Below are positions 8,043 to 16,057 of a DNA stretch of 64,000 nucleotides, piece by piece (positions within the stretch are counted from its first letter, which is position 1; each line of letters starts with the position of its first letter). This DNA is from CAZAIO01 sp964485235. Its GTDB lineage: Bacteria > Chloroflexota > Dehalococcoidia > GIF9 > UBA5629. Position numbers and translations under genes: made by a program. A model generated the notes under the pieces. The model worked only from the letters and a program-made list of their open reading frames with translations. It did no database searches and was not told the origin of the DNA. The stretch covers positions 8,663-72,662 of the forward strand of contig CAZAIO010000001.1 in assembly GCA_964485235.1 (NCBI GenBank). The letters are read 5' to 3'.

Positions 8043-8471
8043 ATGGTAGATTACGAAGGAGATAACGGCTTCAGGCTTGAGGCAGGTCAGGAATTGCCTG
8101 CCGTACAATATACGCTTGACAGATCGACTGTCGACGCCTATTTGAACGCAGTCGAGGAGTCGTCCCGGATTTATCATGAAACCGATCTCGTACCGCCTAC
8201 AGCCATAGCGGCGCTTGCAATGGCGGCACTCGCTGAAGGGACCGAATTTCCCCCGGGCTCCATACACGTTTCACAAAAACTGGATTTCAAACACAGCGTA
8301 CATATCGGCGACACAATTTTCTGTCATTCCAGAATAGGCCGCAGCTACAAACGGGCAGGAATGCACCTTATTACCGTGGAACTTCGTGTGGAGAATGCTG
8401 AAACACGCGAAGTTCTCACCGGGGAATTATCGTTTATAGCTCCGCAGGAAAGTCGCATTGAAGGAAAATGA
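8043..8471 (+). CDS. MaoC-like hotdog protein lacking the hydratase motif (HadA-like partner subunit)
   Basis: 142 residues from ATG 8043; a TTG at 8028 in the same frame would add five residues, and neither start has a clear ribosome site. The sequence fits a single hotdog domain of the MaoC/FAS1-N type (ALAMAALAEGTEFPPGSIHV; KLDFKHSVHIGDTIFCHSRI) but has no Asp-x4-His catalytic motif. The next gene, four bases on, has that motif. This pairing is the layout of mycobacterial HadA (non-catalytic) and HadB (catalytic), which form a heterodimeric (3R)-hydroxyacyl-ACP dehydratase. A partner role is therefore inferred from context. Confidence 0.78.
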   Translation: MVDYEGDNGFRLEAGQELPAVQYTLDRSTVDAYLNAVEESSRIYHETDLVPPTAIAALAMAALAEGTEFPPGSIHVSQKLDFKHSVHIGDTIFCHSRIGRSYKRAGMHLITVELRVENAETREVLTGELSFIAPQESRIEGK

Positions 8472-8475
8472 ATAC

Positions 8476-8904
8476 ATGGATATTGAACACCCTTTTTCCG
8501 GACTGAAAGAAGGTGACTTCTTACCCGGTCTGAAGAAATATATTACTCAGGAGCGTATTGACCTCTATGCAAAAGCGAGCAGGGACTTCAATCCCGTACA
8601 TGTCGATCCGGAGTATGCGAAAAATACACCGCTCGGGGGAACAATTGCACACGGCATGCTCAGCCTTTCCTATATATCCGAAATGATGACGATACTGTTC
8701 AATAAATACTGGCTCGATACCGGATCTATTGATGTGAGATTTAAAACTCCCGCGCGTCCCGGCGATATTGTTACAGTAAACGGTAGTATCAAGAAAATAG
8801 AAAAGGACAATGATCGAACTTTATTTCGTTGTGATGTGTCATGTATGAATCAAAATGATGAGGTCATCGTAACAGGTGAAACACGGGTGAAAATAATAAA
8901 ATGA
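8476..8904 (+). CDS. MaoC-family (R)-specific enoyl hydratase/dehydratase (HadB-like)
   Basis: 142 residues. The hydratase signature is complete: YAKASRDFNPVHVDPEYA followed by GTIAHGM, with Asp and His of the catalytic pair. It would dehydrate (3R)-hydroxyacyl-ACP (or hydrate enoyl-CoA). The ATG at 8476 is chosen over a TTG at 8458 because AAGGA at 8461-8465 is well placed for it. It lies four bases after the non-catalytic MaoC protein and 119 bases before a FabL-like reductase, supporting a role as the dehydration step of a type II fatty-acid elongation cycle. Confidence 0.85.
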   Translation: MDIEHPFSGLKEGDFLPGLKKYITQERIDLYAKASRDFNPVHVDPEYAKNTPLGGTIAHGMLSLSYISEMMTILFNKYWLDTGSIDVRFKTPARPGDIVTVNGSIKKIEKDNDRTLFRCDVSCMNQNDEVIVTGETRVKIIK

Positions 8905-9023
8905 GGAACGCTGTTACTCTATCATTGTATGGAAAACGGCCAACTTCGATCAGTCCATAATTCACAGAAATCATTTGTCTACACTGAACGTAAAATCGCT
9001 TTGAAAGGATAAAGACATTCACC

Positions 9024-9830
9024 ATGATGAACAAGTCTGATTTCACAGGTAAAGTCGCTTTGATTACAGGCGGTTCACGCGGCATAGGTCATGCGATTAC
9101 CCTTGCACTGGCAGATATGGGCGCTGATGTTGTTATTAATTACTTTCGCAAGACCTCCGCTGCGGAAAATACCGCAAGAGAAGCTGCACAAAGAGGAGTA
9201 CAGGCACACATCATTAAAGCCAACGTAGGAGAAACCGACAAGATCGATAGTATGTTCGATGAAATCAAAGAGAAATATGGAAGATTGGATATTTTTATCA
9301 GTAACGCTGCTTCCGGTGTTCCCCGTACCGCCATGGAGCTTGATGTTCGCGGCTGGGACTGGACAATGGATATCAACACGCGTGCATTTCTGCTCTGTGC
9401 ACAACGTGCGGCAACCCTGATGGCAAACGGAGGGAAAATCGTTTCAATTTCAAGCCTCGGTTCACGACTGGTGTTCCCTATTTACACTGCGGTAGGTGTA
9501 TCGAAAGCTGCACTGGAAGCATTAACACGATACCTTGCCATTGAATTCGCCCCCCGGGGGATTAGTGTGAACTGCATTTCTGCAGCCGCAGTTGAGACAG
9601 AAGCCATAAAGCAATATACCGGAGACAAAAATCTGCCTGAACTCACCTGGAAAACGACTCCTGCAGGCAGAATGGTAACACCTGAAGATATCGCACAGAC
9701 AGTGGTGTTTCTTTGCAGCGAAGATGCATATATGATTCGCGGACAGGTTATCGTTATCGATGGTGGAGTTTCCCTTATGCCCATATCGCAATCAACCGCC
9801 AGTAAAGACAAGGAAGAAAAAAATGACTGA
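9024..9830 (+). CDS. fabL: FabL-like enoyl-ACP reductase (SDR family)
   Basis: 268 residues; Rossmann motif TGGSRGIGHA near the N-terminus, NAA at the expected SDR position, and the catalytic segment YTAVGVSKAALEALTRYLA (Tyr-x6-Lys). This segment and the downstream PAGRMV and MIRGQVIVIDGG stretches closely resemble Bacillus FabL (enoyl-ACP reductase III) rather than FabG or FabI, so it probably performs the final NADPH-dependent reduction of the elongation cycle. An AAAGGATAA site precedes the ATG pair at 9024. Its end overlaps fabF by eight bases. A general SDR role cannot be excluded. Confidence 0.75.
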   Translation: MMNKSDFTGKVALITGGSRGIGHAITLALADMGADVVINYFRKTSAAENTAREAAQRGVQAHIIKANVGETDKIDSMFDEIKEKYGRLDIFISNAASGVPRTAMELDVRGWDWTMDINTRAFLLCAQRAATLMANGGKIVSISSLGSRLVFPIYTAVGVSKAALEALTRYLAIEFAPRGISVNCISAAAVETEAIKQYTGDKNLPELTWKTTPAGRMVTPEDIAQTVVFLCSEDAYMIRGQVIVIDGGVSLMPISQSTASKDKEEKND

Positions 9831-11052
9831 CCGTAGAATAGTAATTACCGGGCTCGGCGCGATCACCCCGCTGGGGCTCACTGTGAATGACTTCTGGGAA
9901 GGGCTTATCAGCGGTAAAAGCGGCGTCGGGCCAATAACCCTGTTCGATGCAAGTCAGTTTTCCGTAAAAATAGCAGCAGAAGTAAAGGACTTTCATCCCG
10001 AAGATTTTATGACCATGAAAAGAGCTGACCGCGGTGCACGTTGCACTCAATTTGCAATCGCAGCAGCAAAAATGGCGCTTCAGTCAGCAGGGCTTGAGAT
10101 ATCGCCGGATATAGCCGAGACGGTCGGCGTGCTTCTGGCAACAAGCGGTGATCCGTCTTTTCTTTTGCATCAGGGCATAGTATTAAAAGAACGCGGGCCT
10201 AAAAAACTCGACCCTCTTACGATACCGAAGATGGCTGCGAGCATGGTGCCGTCACAGGTCGGACTGGTACTGGGCGCAAAAGGGCCGAACAGCAGCGTCA
10301 ACAGCGCATGCGGCAGTGGAAGCGATGCGCTGGGGTCAGCGTTTAATTTTCTCCGTCTCGGTCACGCAGAAGTCATGATAAGCGGAGGCGCAGAATCGCA
10401 GGTAAATCCCGTGGGTATCGGCGCAACGAGCATGGTCGGAGCATTGTCCAGGAATCCCGATCCTTTGAAAGCGAGCAGGCCTTTCGATAAAAACAGGGAC
10501 GGTTTTGTATTCGGTGAAGGCGCAGGCATTCTTATACTGGAAACCTACGACCATGCGAAGCGAAGGAATGCACCCATTCTCGCGGAAATGATCGGCGCCG
10601 GATGGTCATTCGACGCATATAGCGAAACAGCCCCCGATGCCGAACAGCAGGCTATGTCAATGAAAAGAGCTATCAGGGATGCCGGTATATCACCTGATGA
10701 TATAGATTATATTAACGCTCATGGCACGAGTACTCAGCTTAACGATGCGGCAGAGACAAAAGCAATCAAGATGGTTTTCGGTGAAAAAGCGTATTCACTT
10801 CCCATAAGCTCGAATAAATCGATGATAGGGCATCTTGCCTGTGCCGCGGGAGCCGTAGAAGCGGTAGCGGCAGTAATGACAATAACAAACGGTATTATCC
10901 CGCCAACAGTCAACTATGAGACTCCCGATCCCGATTGTGATCTTGACTATGTTCCCGGTCAGGCGCGAAAACAGAAGGTGAATATCTGTCTTTCTAATTC
11001 GTTCGGTATGGGCGGGCAAAATAGCAGTATTATAATAAAACACTTCGTGTAA
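9823..11052 (+). CDS. fabF: Beta-ketoacyl-ACP synthase II
   Basis: 409 residues with the full condensing-enzyme triad: Cys in NSACGSGSDAL, His in NAHGTSTQLND and His in NKSMIGHLACAAGA. It condenses malonyl-ACP with acyl-ACP in the cytoplasm. The start ATG at 9823 follows AAGGAAG and overlaps the FabL-like gene stop (ATGACTGA); a start at 9760 would lie deep inside that gene and is rejected. The length and the C-terminal FGMGGQN match the FabF family. No fabH, fabD or acpP is visible in the window, so chain initiation genes must be elsewhere. Confidence 0.93.
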   Translation: MTDRRIVITGLGAITPLGLTVNDFWEGLISGKSGVGPITLFDASQFSVKIAAEVKDFHPEDFMTMKRADRGARCTQFAIAAAKMALQSAGLEISPDIAETVGVLLATSGDPSFLLHQGIVLKERGPKKLDPLTIPKMAASMVPSQVGLVLGAKGPNSSVNSACGSGSDALGSAFNFLRLGHAEVMISGGAESQVNPVGIGATSMVGALSRNPDPLKASRPFDKNRDGFVFGEGAGILILETYDHAKRRNAPILAEMIGAGWSFDAYSETAPDAEQQAMSMKRAIRDAGISPDDIDYINAHGTSTQLNDAAETKAIKMVFGEKAYSLPISSNKSMIGHLACAAGAVEAVAAVMTITNGIIPPTVNYETPDPDCDLDYVPGQARKQKVNICLSNSFGMGGQNSSIIIKHFV

Positions 11053-11061
11053 GGAGGCATT

Positions 11062-11811
11062 ATGGAAATCCGTGAACTGGACGGCAAAGTATCGCTGGTA
11101 ACAGGTGCCTCGAGAGGCCTCGGACGGGCAATCGCCTGTAAACTCGCCGCGCAGGGCTCGAAAATAGCAGTGAACTATATGAGTAGTGACGACAAAGCAC
11201 AACAGGTCGTTGAAGAGATTCAGAACACAGGCGGTGAAGCATTTGCCGTTAAAGCGAATGTATCCGACTCGAACGCTGTAAAAGAGATGATGAAAATAAT
11301 TGTTGGGAAATGGGGAAAGATAGACATACTGGTCAATAATGCCGGTATAGTCAAAGACAACCTCATCTTGAGAATGTCCGACTCGGCATGGGACGATGTC
11401 ATTAATACTAACCTCCGCGGGGCGTATTTATGCAGCAAATTCGCACTTCGCACCATGATGGAACAGCCATGTGGAAGGATAATCAATATTTCGTCGGTTG
11501 CCGGTCTTATCGGAAATACAGGACAGACGAACTATTCCGCTGCAAAGGGCGGGCTTATAGCTTTTACAAAGAGTCTGGCACGCGAAGTCGGCTCAAGAAA
11601 CATTACTGTCAACGCTGTAGCGCCGGGATTTATTGTAAGTGATATGACCTCTAAACTACCTGCGGAGCAACAGGACCTTATTCTGGCGCGCATCTCGCTG
11701 GGCAGGTTCGGCATACCTGACGATGTTGCGGATCTTGTCTCATTTCTGGCAGGAGAACGTGCCGGTTATATCACCGCACAGGTTATCTGCGTAGACGGCG
11801 GTGTGTTATAG
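11062..11811 (+). CDS. fabG: 3-oxoacyl-ACP reductase
   Basis: 249 residues, the standard FabG length. Motifs: TGASRGLGRAIA (nucleotide binding), NNAG, Ser in NISSVAGLIGNTGQTNYS and the YSAAKGG catalytic Tyr-Lys, and the C-terminal GYITAQVICVDGG. It reduces 3-oxoacyl-ACP with NADPH. AAGGAGG precedes the ATG and only nine bases separate it from fabF. With the MaoC pair and FabL-like reductase it completes one elongation cycle (condense, reduce, dehydrate, reduce) in one operon. Confidence 0.92.
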   Translation: MEIRELDGKVSLVTGASRGLGRAIACKLAAQGSKIAVNYMSSDDKAQQVVEEIQNTGGEAFAVKANVSDSNAVKEMMKIIVGKWGKIDILVNNAGIVKDNLILRMSDSAWDDVINTNLRGAYLCSKFALRTMMEQPCGRIINISSVAGLIGNTGQTNYSAAKGGLIAFTKSLAREVGSRNITVNAVAPGFIVSDMTSKLPAEQQDLILARISLGRFGIPDDVADLVSFLAGERAGYITAQVICVDGGVL

Positions 11812-11913
11812 ACAAACATCGATAACATTCATTCGAGCCGGTCCCCGCTTAAATAAATTCAATTATTTCTATAATCTGTATATAGCAAACTGTTGCTTAA
11901 AATCATTCCGATT

Positions 11914-11938
11914 TGTAGTGAAAAATAGATTCACTACA
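11914..11938 (+). terminator. Hairpin after the fatty-acid operon, weak terminator candidate
   Basis: TGTAGTGAA at 11914-11922 pairs with TTCACTACA at 11930-11938 around a seven-base loop. No solid U-run follows, so termination is uncertain; it is the only clear hairpin between fabG and the next gene. Confidence 0.35.
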
Positions 11939-12044
11939 GTACATTTATAAAAATTAACAGCCTCTCAATGTGGACTAACTGGACAATCTTTCCTATTTCG
12001 GTTAGATTATACAATTAAAAAGAAAGATTCTGTGAACTGTAAAT

Positions 12045-12737
12045 ATGTGGCAAACAGTCCCGTGCCATCAATGTGGTGCTCCCAATTATATAGGACAACG
12101 TTTTTGTAATAAATGCGGTGCGCAGCTCATTATGACCTGCCCCTATTGCGGAGCAAGTCACAGCCCGGGGCTCCGGTTTTGCAATAATTGCGGGGCAACT
12201 CTGTCAGGGCCGCCGGTGCCGGGTTATATGCCTGCACAACCAGGTATTATAGACCAGGCCCAGATGTGGGTACAAAATGCCATAAGACGTCTTTTGGCAC
12301 TCCCTATAAGTACACTGCTGATAATTTTACTATGCGGTATCGTTATAATAATAGGCGGTTTTTTATTCTGGCAGTTTGGCCCCGGCATCAAACAACCCGA
12401 TAAAAAAGCTCCCTATATTTCAAATGTAGCAGTAACCTTCGTAGGAAAATATTCAGCGACAATTGTGTGGTATACGGATGAACCTTCCAGCAGCCAGGTA
12501 GAATATGGCAGAAGTACACAATATGGTCTGGTATATCCCGCACAACCTCAGGATGATCCGACGCAGGGATATGAGGGAGTTACAAAACATATTATTAACC
12601 TGACCAGGCTCCCCTCAAATGCCACGCATCATTTCAGGGTGAAATCAATAGACGCGGATAATAACGAACAGGTATCCGGAGATTACACATTTAAAACCAA
12701 GGACGTTGAATCGTTTTTCCAGCCAGCCGACGATTAG
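12045..12737 (+). CDS. Double zinc-ribbon, single-TM protein with extracytoplasmic fibronectin III-like domain
   Basis: 230 residues. Residues 1-55 contain two zinc ribbons (CHQCG...CNKCG and CPYCG...CNNCG). A transmembrane helix lies at about residues 92-115 (TLLIILLCGIVIIIGGFLFW). The outer part is a fibronectin III/purple acid phosphatase N-domain-like module: TIVWYTDEPSSSQVEYG and HHFRVKSIDADNN. The same outer module occurs in the lipoprotein at 62018-63718. The zinc part should face the cytoplasm. No strong ribosome site precedes the ATG. The architecture parallels the protein at 53425-54153, which has a different outer domain. Function unknown; a sensory or scaffolding role is a guess. 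Confidence 0.8.
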   Translation: MWQTVPCHQCGAPNYIGQRFCNKCGAQLIMTCPYCGASHSPGLRFCNNCGATLSGPPVPGYMPAQPGIIDQAQMWVQNAIRRLLALPISTLLIILLCGIVIIIGGFLFWQFGPGIKQPDKKAPYISNVAVTFVGKYSATIVWYTDEPSSSQVEYGRSTQYGLVYPAQPQDDPTQGYEGVTKHIINLTRLPSNATHHFRVKSIDADNNEQVSGDYTFKTKDVESFFQPADD

Positions 12738-12792
12738 TCATGCCTTTTCAAGCGACCGCTATGCAACTATTTAACTGCCCAAGCTCCTGAAA

Positions 12793-13425
12793 TTAGTACC
12801 GTTCCTTGTAACTTTTCCGGAAAAAGACTTTCTTCCAGCTTCCTGCAGCGGCATGCATTTCCATCAATCGAGGAATATACATTACACCGGGCAGAAGCAG
12901 GATAATGACGGAGTAGATAATCAATACCGTATCGTGATAGATAAGCCATGCAATAAGCGGAAAACAAATAAATGCGACACTATAGCTGAGCGTCGCGTAA
13001 CGTGTAAAAAGTAACATCAGAAGGAACAGCCCCAGATAGAATGGAGCAGCCCACGGTAATAAATAAATAAGTACTCCGATACATGTGGCGCCGCCTTTTC
13101 CGCCTTTAAATTTCAGGAAAAACGGAAAGTTATGACCCAGAACAGAAAATAGCCCGGCGAGAAGGTGTACAACAAATGGAGTACCCAGAACCACCGAAAC
13201 AAAAACAGCAAGAGCGCCCTTGGCGATGTCGATAAATAGTACGAGCAGTCCCCAGAAAAAGCCAATCTGATATATGACATTCATCGTACCCGCATTACGG
13301 CTTCCGACCGTTCGTATATCGACGCCCTTTTTATAACGTGCTACCAGAAAAGACGCAGGAATAGACCCGATAAGGTAAGCAAGGATGAGTGCAACTATAG
13401 AAAGGATAATCGTAATTAAAGTCAT
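12793..13425 (-). CDS. plsY: Acyl-phosphate:glycerol-3-phosphate acyltransferase PlsY
   Basis: 210 residues, integral membrane protein with several hydrophobic helices. The three conserved PlsY motifs are visible: GSIPASFLVAR, GSRNAGTMN (normally GSGNPGATN) and GHNFPFFLKFKGGKGGAT. It transfers the acyl group from acyl-phosphate to glycerol-3-phosphate, the first acylation in phospholipid synthesis, so it connects with the fatty-acid cluster at 8.0-11.8 kb. It is convergent with the zinc-ribbon protein and divergent from the universal stress protein. PlsX is not in the window. Confidence 0.92.
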   Translation of the reverse strand: MTLITIILSIVALILAYLIGSIPASFLVARYKKGVDIRTVGSRNAGTMNVIYQIGFFWGLLVLFIDIAKGALAVFVSVVLGTPFVVHLLAGLFSVLGHNFPFFLKFKGGKGGATCIGVLIYLLPWAAPFYLGLFLLMLLFTRYATLSYSVAFICFPLIAWLIYHDTVLIIYSVIILLLPGVMYIPRLMEMHAAAGSWKKVFFRKSYKERY

Positions 13426-13445
13426 AGCCTGTGTGTTAGATTCCG

Positions 13446-13475
13446 TTGATTAAAATACATCATACTGTATACAAT
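13446..13475 (+). promoter_or_regulatory. Putative promoter of the universal stress protein gene
   Basis: TTGATT at 13446-13451 and TACAAT at 13470-13475 with an 18-bp spacer, pointing to the stress protein. The predicted leader is about 160 bases and has no obvious terminator. Confidence 0.5.
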
Positions 13476-13643
13476 AACGCATAAAATTTCAACTTTATAC
13501 CCGGCATGGTCGGATTTAGGGAACAGGTGACAGTCCGCTTATTTACCCTGAATGTACTGCCGGATAGTGACAGGCGTTCATTTGTCCGTTAAAATGGTAG
13601 CGACACTACAGGTGTTTCCCGAATACACGGAAAGGAGGACCAT

Positions 13644-14105
13644 ATGTATAATAAAATTCTTGTTCCACTTGACGGCTCAGAACTGGCAGAGTGCGTACTT
13701 CCACACGTCGAAGCCATAGCAAAAGGTTGTAACACCAGGACCGTCATATTTGTACGAGTGGTAGAACCGGTGGTATTACCCGTTGCCGATGGAGAATATT
13801 TCAGTTCAAACGTATGGACACAGATGGAACAACAGGAAAAAGCCGTCGCGGTCAGCTATCTGAACGAGGTAATACAGAAAATCAAGCTTGATACCGTAGA
13901 AATAGAAGCAAAGGTTATCCTGGGCAGAGTCGCCGACAGTATCGTGGATTATGCGATTAAAAGCAGTGTAGACCTTATTATAATTGCAACACATGGTCGT
14001 TCCGGCTTCAGTCGGTGGCTTCGCGGTAGTGTAGCAAATCGTGTACTTCATGCAATCCGTGCACCGATATTGATGATACCGCCGCCCGGACAATTCGAAG
14101 GTTAA
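13644..14105 (+). CDS. Universal stress protein (UspA family)
   Basis: 153 residues, a single Usp domain. The N-terminus NKILVPLDGSELAE and the nucleotide-binding loop THGRSGFSRWLRGSVANRV (G-x2-G-x9-G-S) mark the ATP-binding subclass. GGAAAGGAGG gives a very strong ribosome-binding site ahead of the ATG. The protein is cytoplasmic and usually induced under starvation or energy stress. It is probably monocistronic, with its own promoter at 13446-13475. Confidence 0.92.
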   Translation: MYNKILVPLDGSELAECVLPHVEAIAKGCNTRTVIFVRVVEPVVLPVADGEYFSSNVWTQMEQQEKAVAVSYLNEVIQKIKLDTVEIEAKVILGRVADSIVDYAIKSSVDLIIIATHGRSGFSRWLRGSVANRVLHAIRAPILMIPPPGQFEG

Positions 14106-14257
14106 GTGAAAGCCGGGCAATTATGCGTTTCCATCATGAATAGCTTTCTGTGTATAATCTGCAAAAATACTGTTGCCGGGATATAGTAAAAATCGGCATT
14201 ATTATATCGTTGCCTGGTAAATAAACCATAGAGACCGTAGAATAAGGAGCCTTGAAT

Positions 14258-14809
14258 ATGAAAAATAAAATCACACTCGTTTTATTAGCATGCCTGGCAT
14301 TTCTCATGGTCGGATGTCTTCGACCGGGAGAACGCCAGCTTGTAAAAGGAAACGAGTATTTCGATAAGGGAAGATGGAGTGAAGCTATTACAGAATATAC
14401 GGAAGCAATTGAAAAAAGCACCGGTACCGAGAACAATCCGGTATTATTAACGGCATATACGAATCGCGCGGAATCGTATTTCTTCCTTAACAAGGTCGAC
14501 GAGGCAATAGCAGATAGTACAAAAGCAATTGAAGTAGACCCTTTGTCCGTAATACCCTATTTAAACCGTAGTAAATACTATATATACAACGATGAATTCG
14601 ATAAAGCGATCGCAGACTGTGACAAGGTATTGGAGCTTGGCCTTGAATCGCCGATAGCATATTATAACCGCGCTGTTGCCAATTCCAAGAAGGGTAACTA
14701 TGATGCAGCTATCAATGATTTTAACAAAGCGTTAGAAATTTCCAGCGACGAAATATTAAACCAGCGTATAAAAGACTACCTCGCACAAATTGAGAAACAA
14801 AGGGAATAA
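14258..14809 (+). CDS. TPR-repeat lipoprotein
   Basis: 183 residues. The N-terminus has a lysine-rich start, a hydrophobic segment and the lipobox LMVGC, so it should be lipid-anchored outside the membrane. Four tetratricopeptide-type repeats follow: WSEAITEYTEAIE, VDEAIADSTKAIEVDP, FDKAIADCDKVLELG and YDAAINDFNKALE. AAGGAG at 14244-14249 selects the ATG at 14258; a TTG at 14252 is too close. TPR lipoproteins usually scaffold other proteins; no partner is evident here. Confidence 0.88.
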   Translation: MKNKITLVLLACLAFLMVGCLRPGERQLVKGNEYFDKGRWSEAITEYTEAIEKSTGTENNPVLLTAYTNRAESYFFLNKVDEAIADSTKAIEVDPLSVIPYLNRSKYYIYNDEFDKAIADCDKVLELGLESPIAYYNRAVANSKKGNYDAAINDFNKALEISSDEILNQRIKDYLAQIEKQRE

Positions 14810-14899
14810 ACGATATAATATTATGCAGGAACCTGCCCGTATCTCACTACTTAAAATACGGTGTCAAAACAGGTTCGTTCATAATATACTTATATGATA

Positions 14900-14929
14900 T
14901 TGACAACTAATAGGTTTACAGGATACAAT
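14900..14929 (+). promoter_or_regulatory. Putative promoter of the peptidase-pantothenate operon
   Basis: TTGACA at 14900-14905 and TACAAT at 14924-14929 with an 18-bp spacer. Transcription would start near 14936, giving a leader of about 135 bases with several hairpins before the P1 peptidase. Confidence 0.65.
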
Positions 14930-14935
14930 TAACAG

Positions 14936-15073
14936 TGGCAGACGACCGATAGGCGGTAAGCCCCTTAATAGTAAGAATATTCAGGTCCGCTTGGATCAGT
15001 TTTGACCGAGACGGTATATAGGGTGGAGTGTGTTGTTATTGAGCCTTCTCGGCTTTGCTGAGAAGGCTTTTTG
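14936..15073 (+). ncRNA. Candidate structured leader RNA ending in a terminator-like hairpin
   Basis: Between the promoter and the first gene lie two small ACCG-n-CGGT hairpins (ACCGATAGGCGGT and ACCGAGACGGT), a GGTCC-GCTT-GGATC hairpin, and a strong 12-bp stem at 15042-15068 (AGCCTTCTCGGC pairing with GCTGAGAAGGCT) followed by TTTTT. The stem's 3' arm contains the only Shine-Dalgarno-like run (AGAAGG), and the U-run touches the TTG start at 15071. This suggests attenuation or translational control of the peptidase-pantothenate operon. I could not match it to a known riboswitch or T-box. Confidence 0.4.
15042..15073 (+). terminator. Terminator-like hairpin overlapping the start of the P1 peptidase gene
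   Basis: A 12-bp stem with one G-U pair, a TTT loop and five U residues. Because the downstream gene starts at 15071 or 15083, it is either an attenuator or the end of an independent small RNA. Confidence 0.6.
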
Positions 15074-16057
15074 TTTAATAAAATGTTTAATACACTTACA
15101 GACATCAAAGGTATAAAGGTAGGCCACTACACCGACAGGGAAGCAGCCACCGGTTGTACTGTGGTTCTCTGCGAAGAAGGTGCAGTTGCAGGTGTCGATG
15201 TGAGAGGTTCAGCTCCCGGCACACGTGAAACAGACCTTCTGAGACCGTCAAACCTGGTAGAAAAAGTGCACGCTATCCTCCTGAGTGGTGGAAGCGCTTT
15301 CGGTTTGAATGCAGCTGGCGGAGTAATGCGTTACCTGGAGGAAAAAGGTGTCGGCTTTCAAACGAATACACTTCGCATCCCTATTGTTCCCGCAGCAGTG
15401 CTCTATGACCTGGACACAGGCAATTCGCATATCCGGCCGGGAATTGAAGAGGGATACCAGGCATGCCTCTCGGCAAGCGACGGTTTAGTTCCGGAAGGCT
15501 CTGTAGGCTCCGGTACAGGCGCCACGGTCTGTAAGCTAATGGGAATAAAAAGCGCAATAAAAAGCGGGATTGGTACGTGCAGCAGACAATTGCCGGGTAA
15601 TATTACAGTAGCTGCACTTTTTGCAGTAAATGCTTTGGGAGATATTATAGACCCGTCCACAGGACAGGCATTGGCCTGTCCCCGTTATCCCGATGATTCA
15701 CGCTGGACCCGCACAATTGAATTAATTGCTAGTAATGTTATTAAACAAGATATTATGTCAACCAATACCACGCTTGGAGTAATAGCCACCAATGCAGTGT
15801 TGAACAAAGAACAGGTAAATAAAATCGCGTCTATGGCTCACGATGGAATGGCCAGGTCTATCAATCCAAGTCATACCATGTATGACGGCGATACTATATT
15901 CGTACTTTCACTCGGAAACGTAACAGGTGATATATCGATGATTGGAGCAGTTGCCGCCGAATTAACGGCTGAGGCGATCAACAGGGCAATTATTCACGCT
16001 GATACGCTTGCCGGTATACCGTCAATTAAAGACCTTAGAGGTAATCCGTCATGCTGA
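15071..16057 (+). CDS. P1 family peptidase (DmpA/NylC-type N-terminal nucleophile aminopeptidase)
   Basis: 328 residues. Family landmarks: TDIKGIKVGHYTDREAATG at the start, LLSGGSAFGLNAAGGV, GSVGSGTGATVCK and NTTLGVIATNAVL. Enzymes of this group (DmpA, BapA, NylC) self-cleave before a Ser or Thr in that last motif to make the catalytic nucleophile, here probably Thr after Asn. They hydrolyse D- or beta-peptides and small amides. Start is TTG 15071, four bases after AGAAGG in the hairpin arm, or ATG 15083. It overlaps the next gene by seven bases and heads a cluster with panD-panB-panC; a link to beta-alanine release from peptides is possible but untested. Confidence 0.87.
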   Translation: MFNKMFNTLTDIKGIKVGHYTDREAATGCTVVLCEEGAVAGVDVRGSAPGTRETDLLRPSNLVEKVHAILLSGGSAFGLNAAGGVMRYLEEKGVGFQTNTLRIPIVPAAVLYDLDTGNSHIRPGIEEGYQACLSASDGLVPEGSVGSGTGATVCKLMGIKSAIKSGIGTCSRQLPGNITVAALFAVNALGDIIDPSTGQALACPRYPDDSRWTRTIELIASNVIKQDIMSTNTTLGVIATNAVLNKEQVNKIASMAHDGMARSINPSHTMYDGDTIFVLSLGNVTGDISMIGAVAAELTAEAINRAIIHADTLAGIPSIKDLRGNPSC

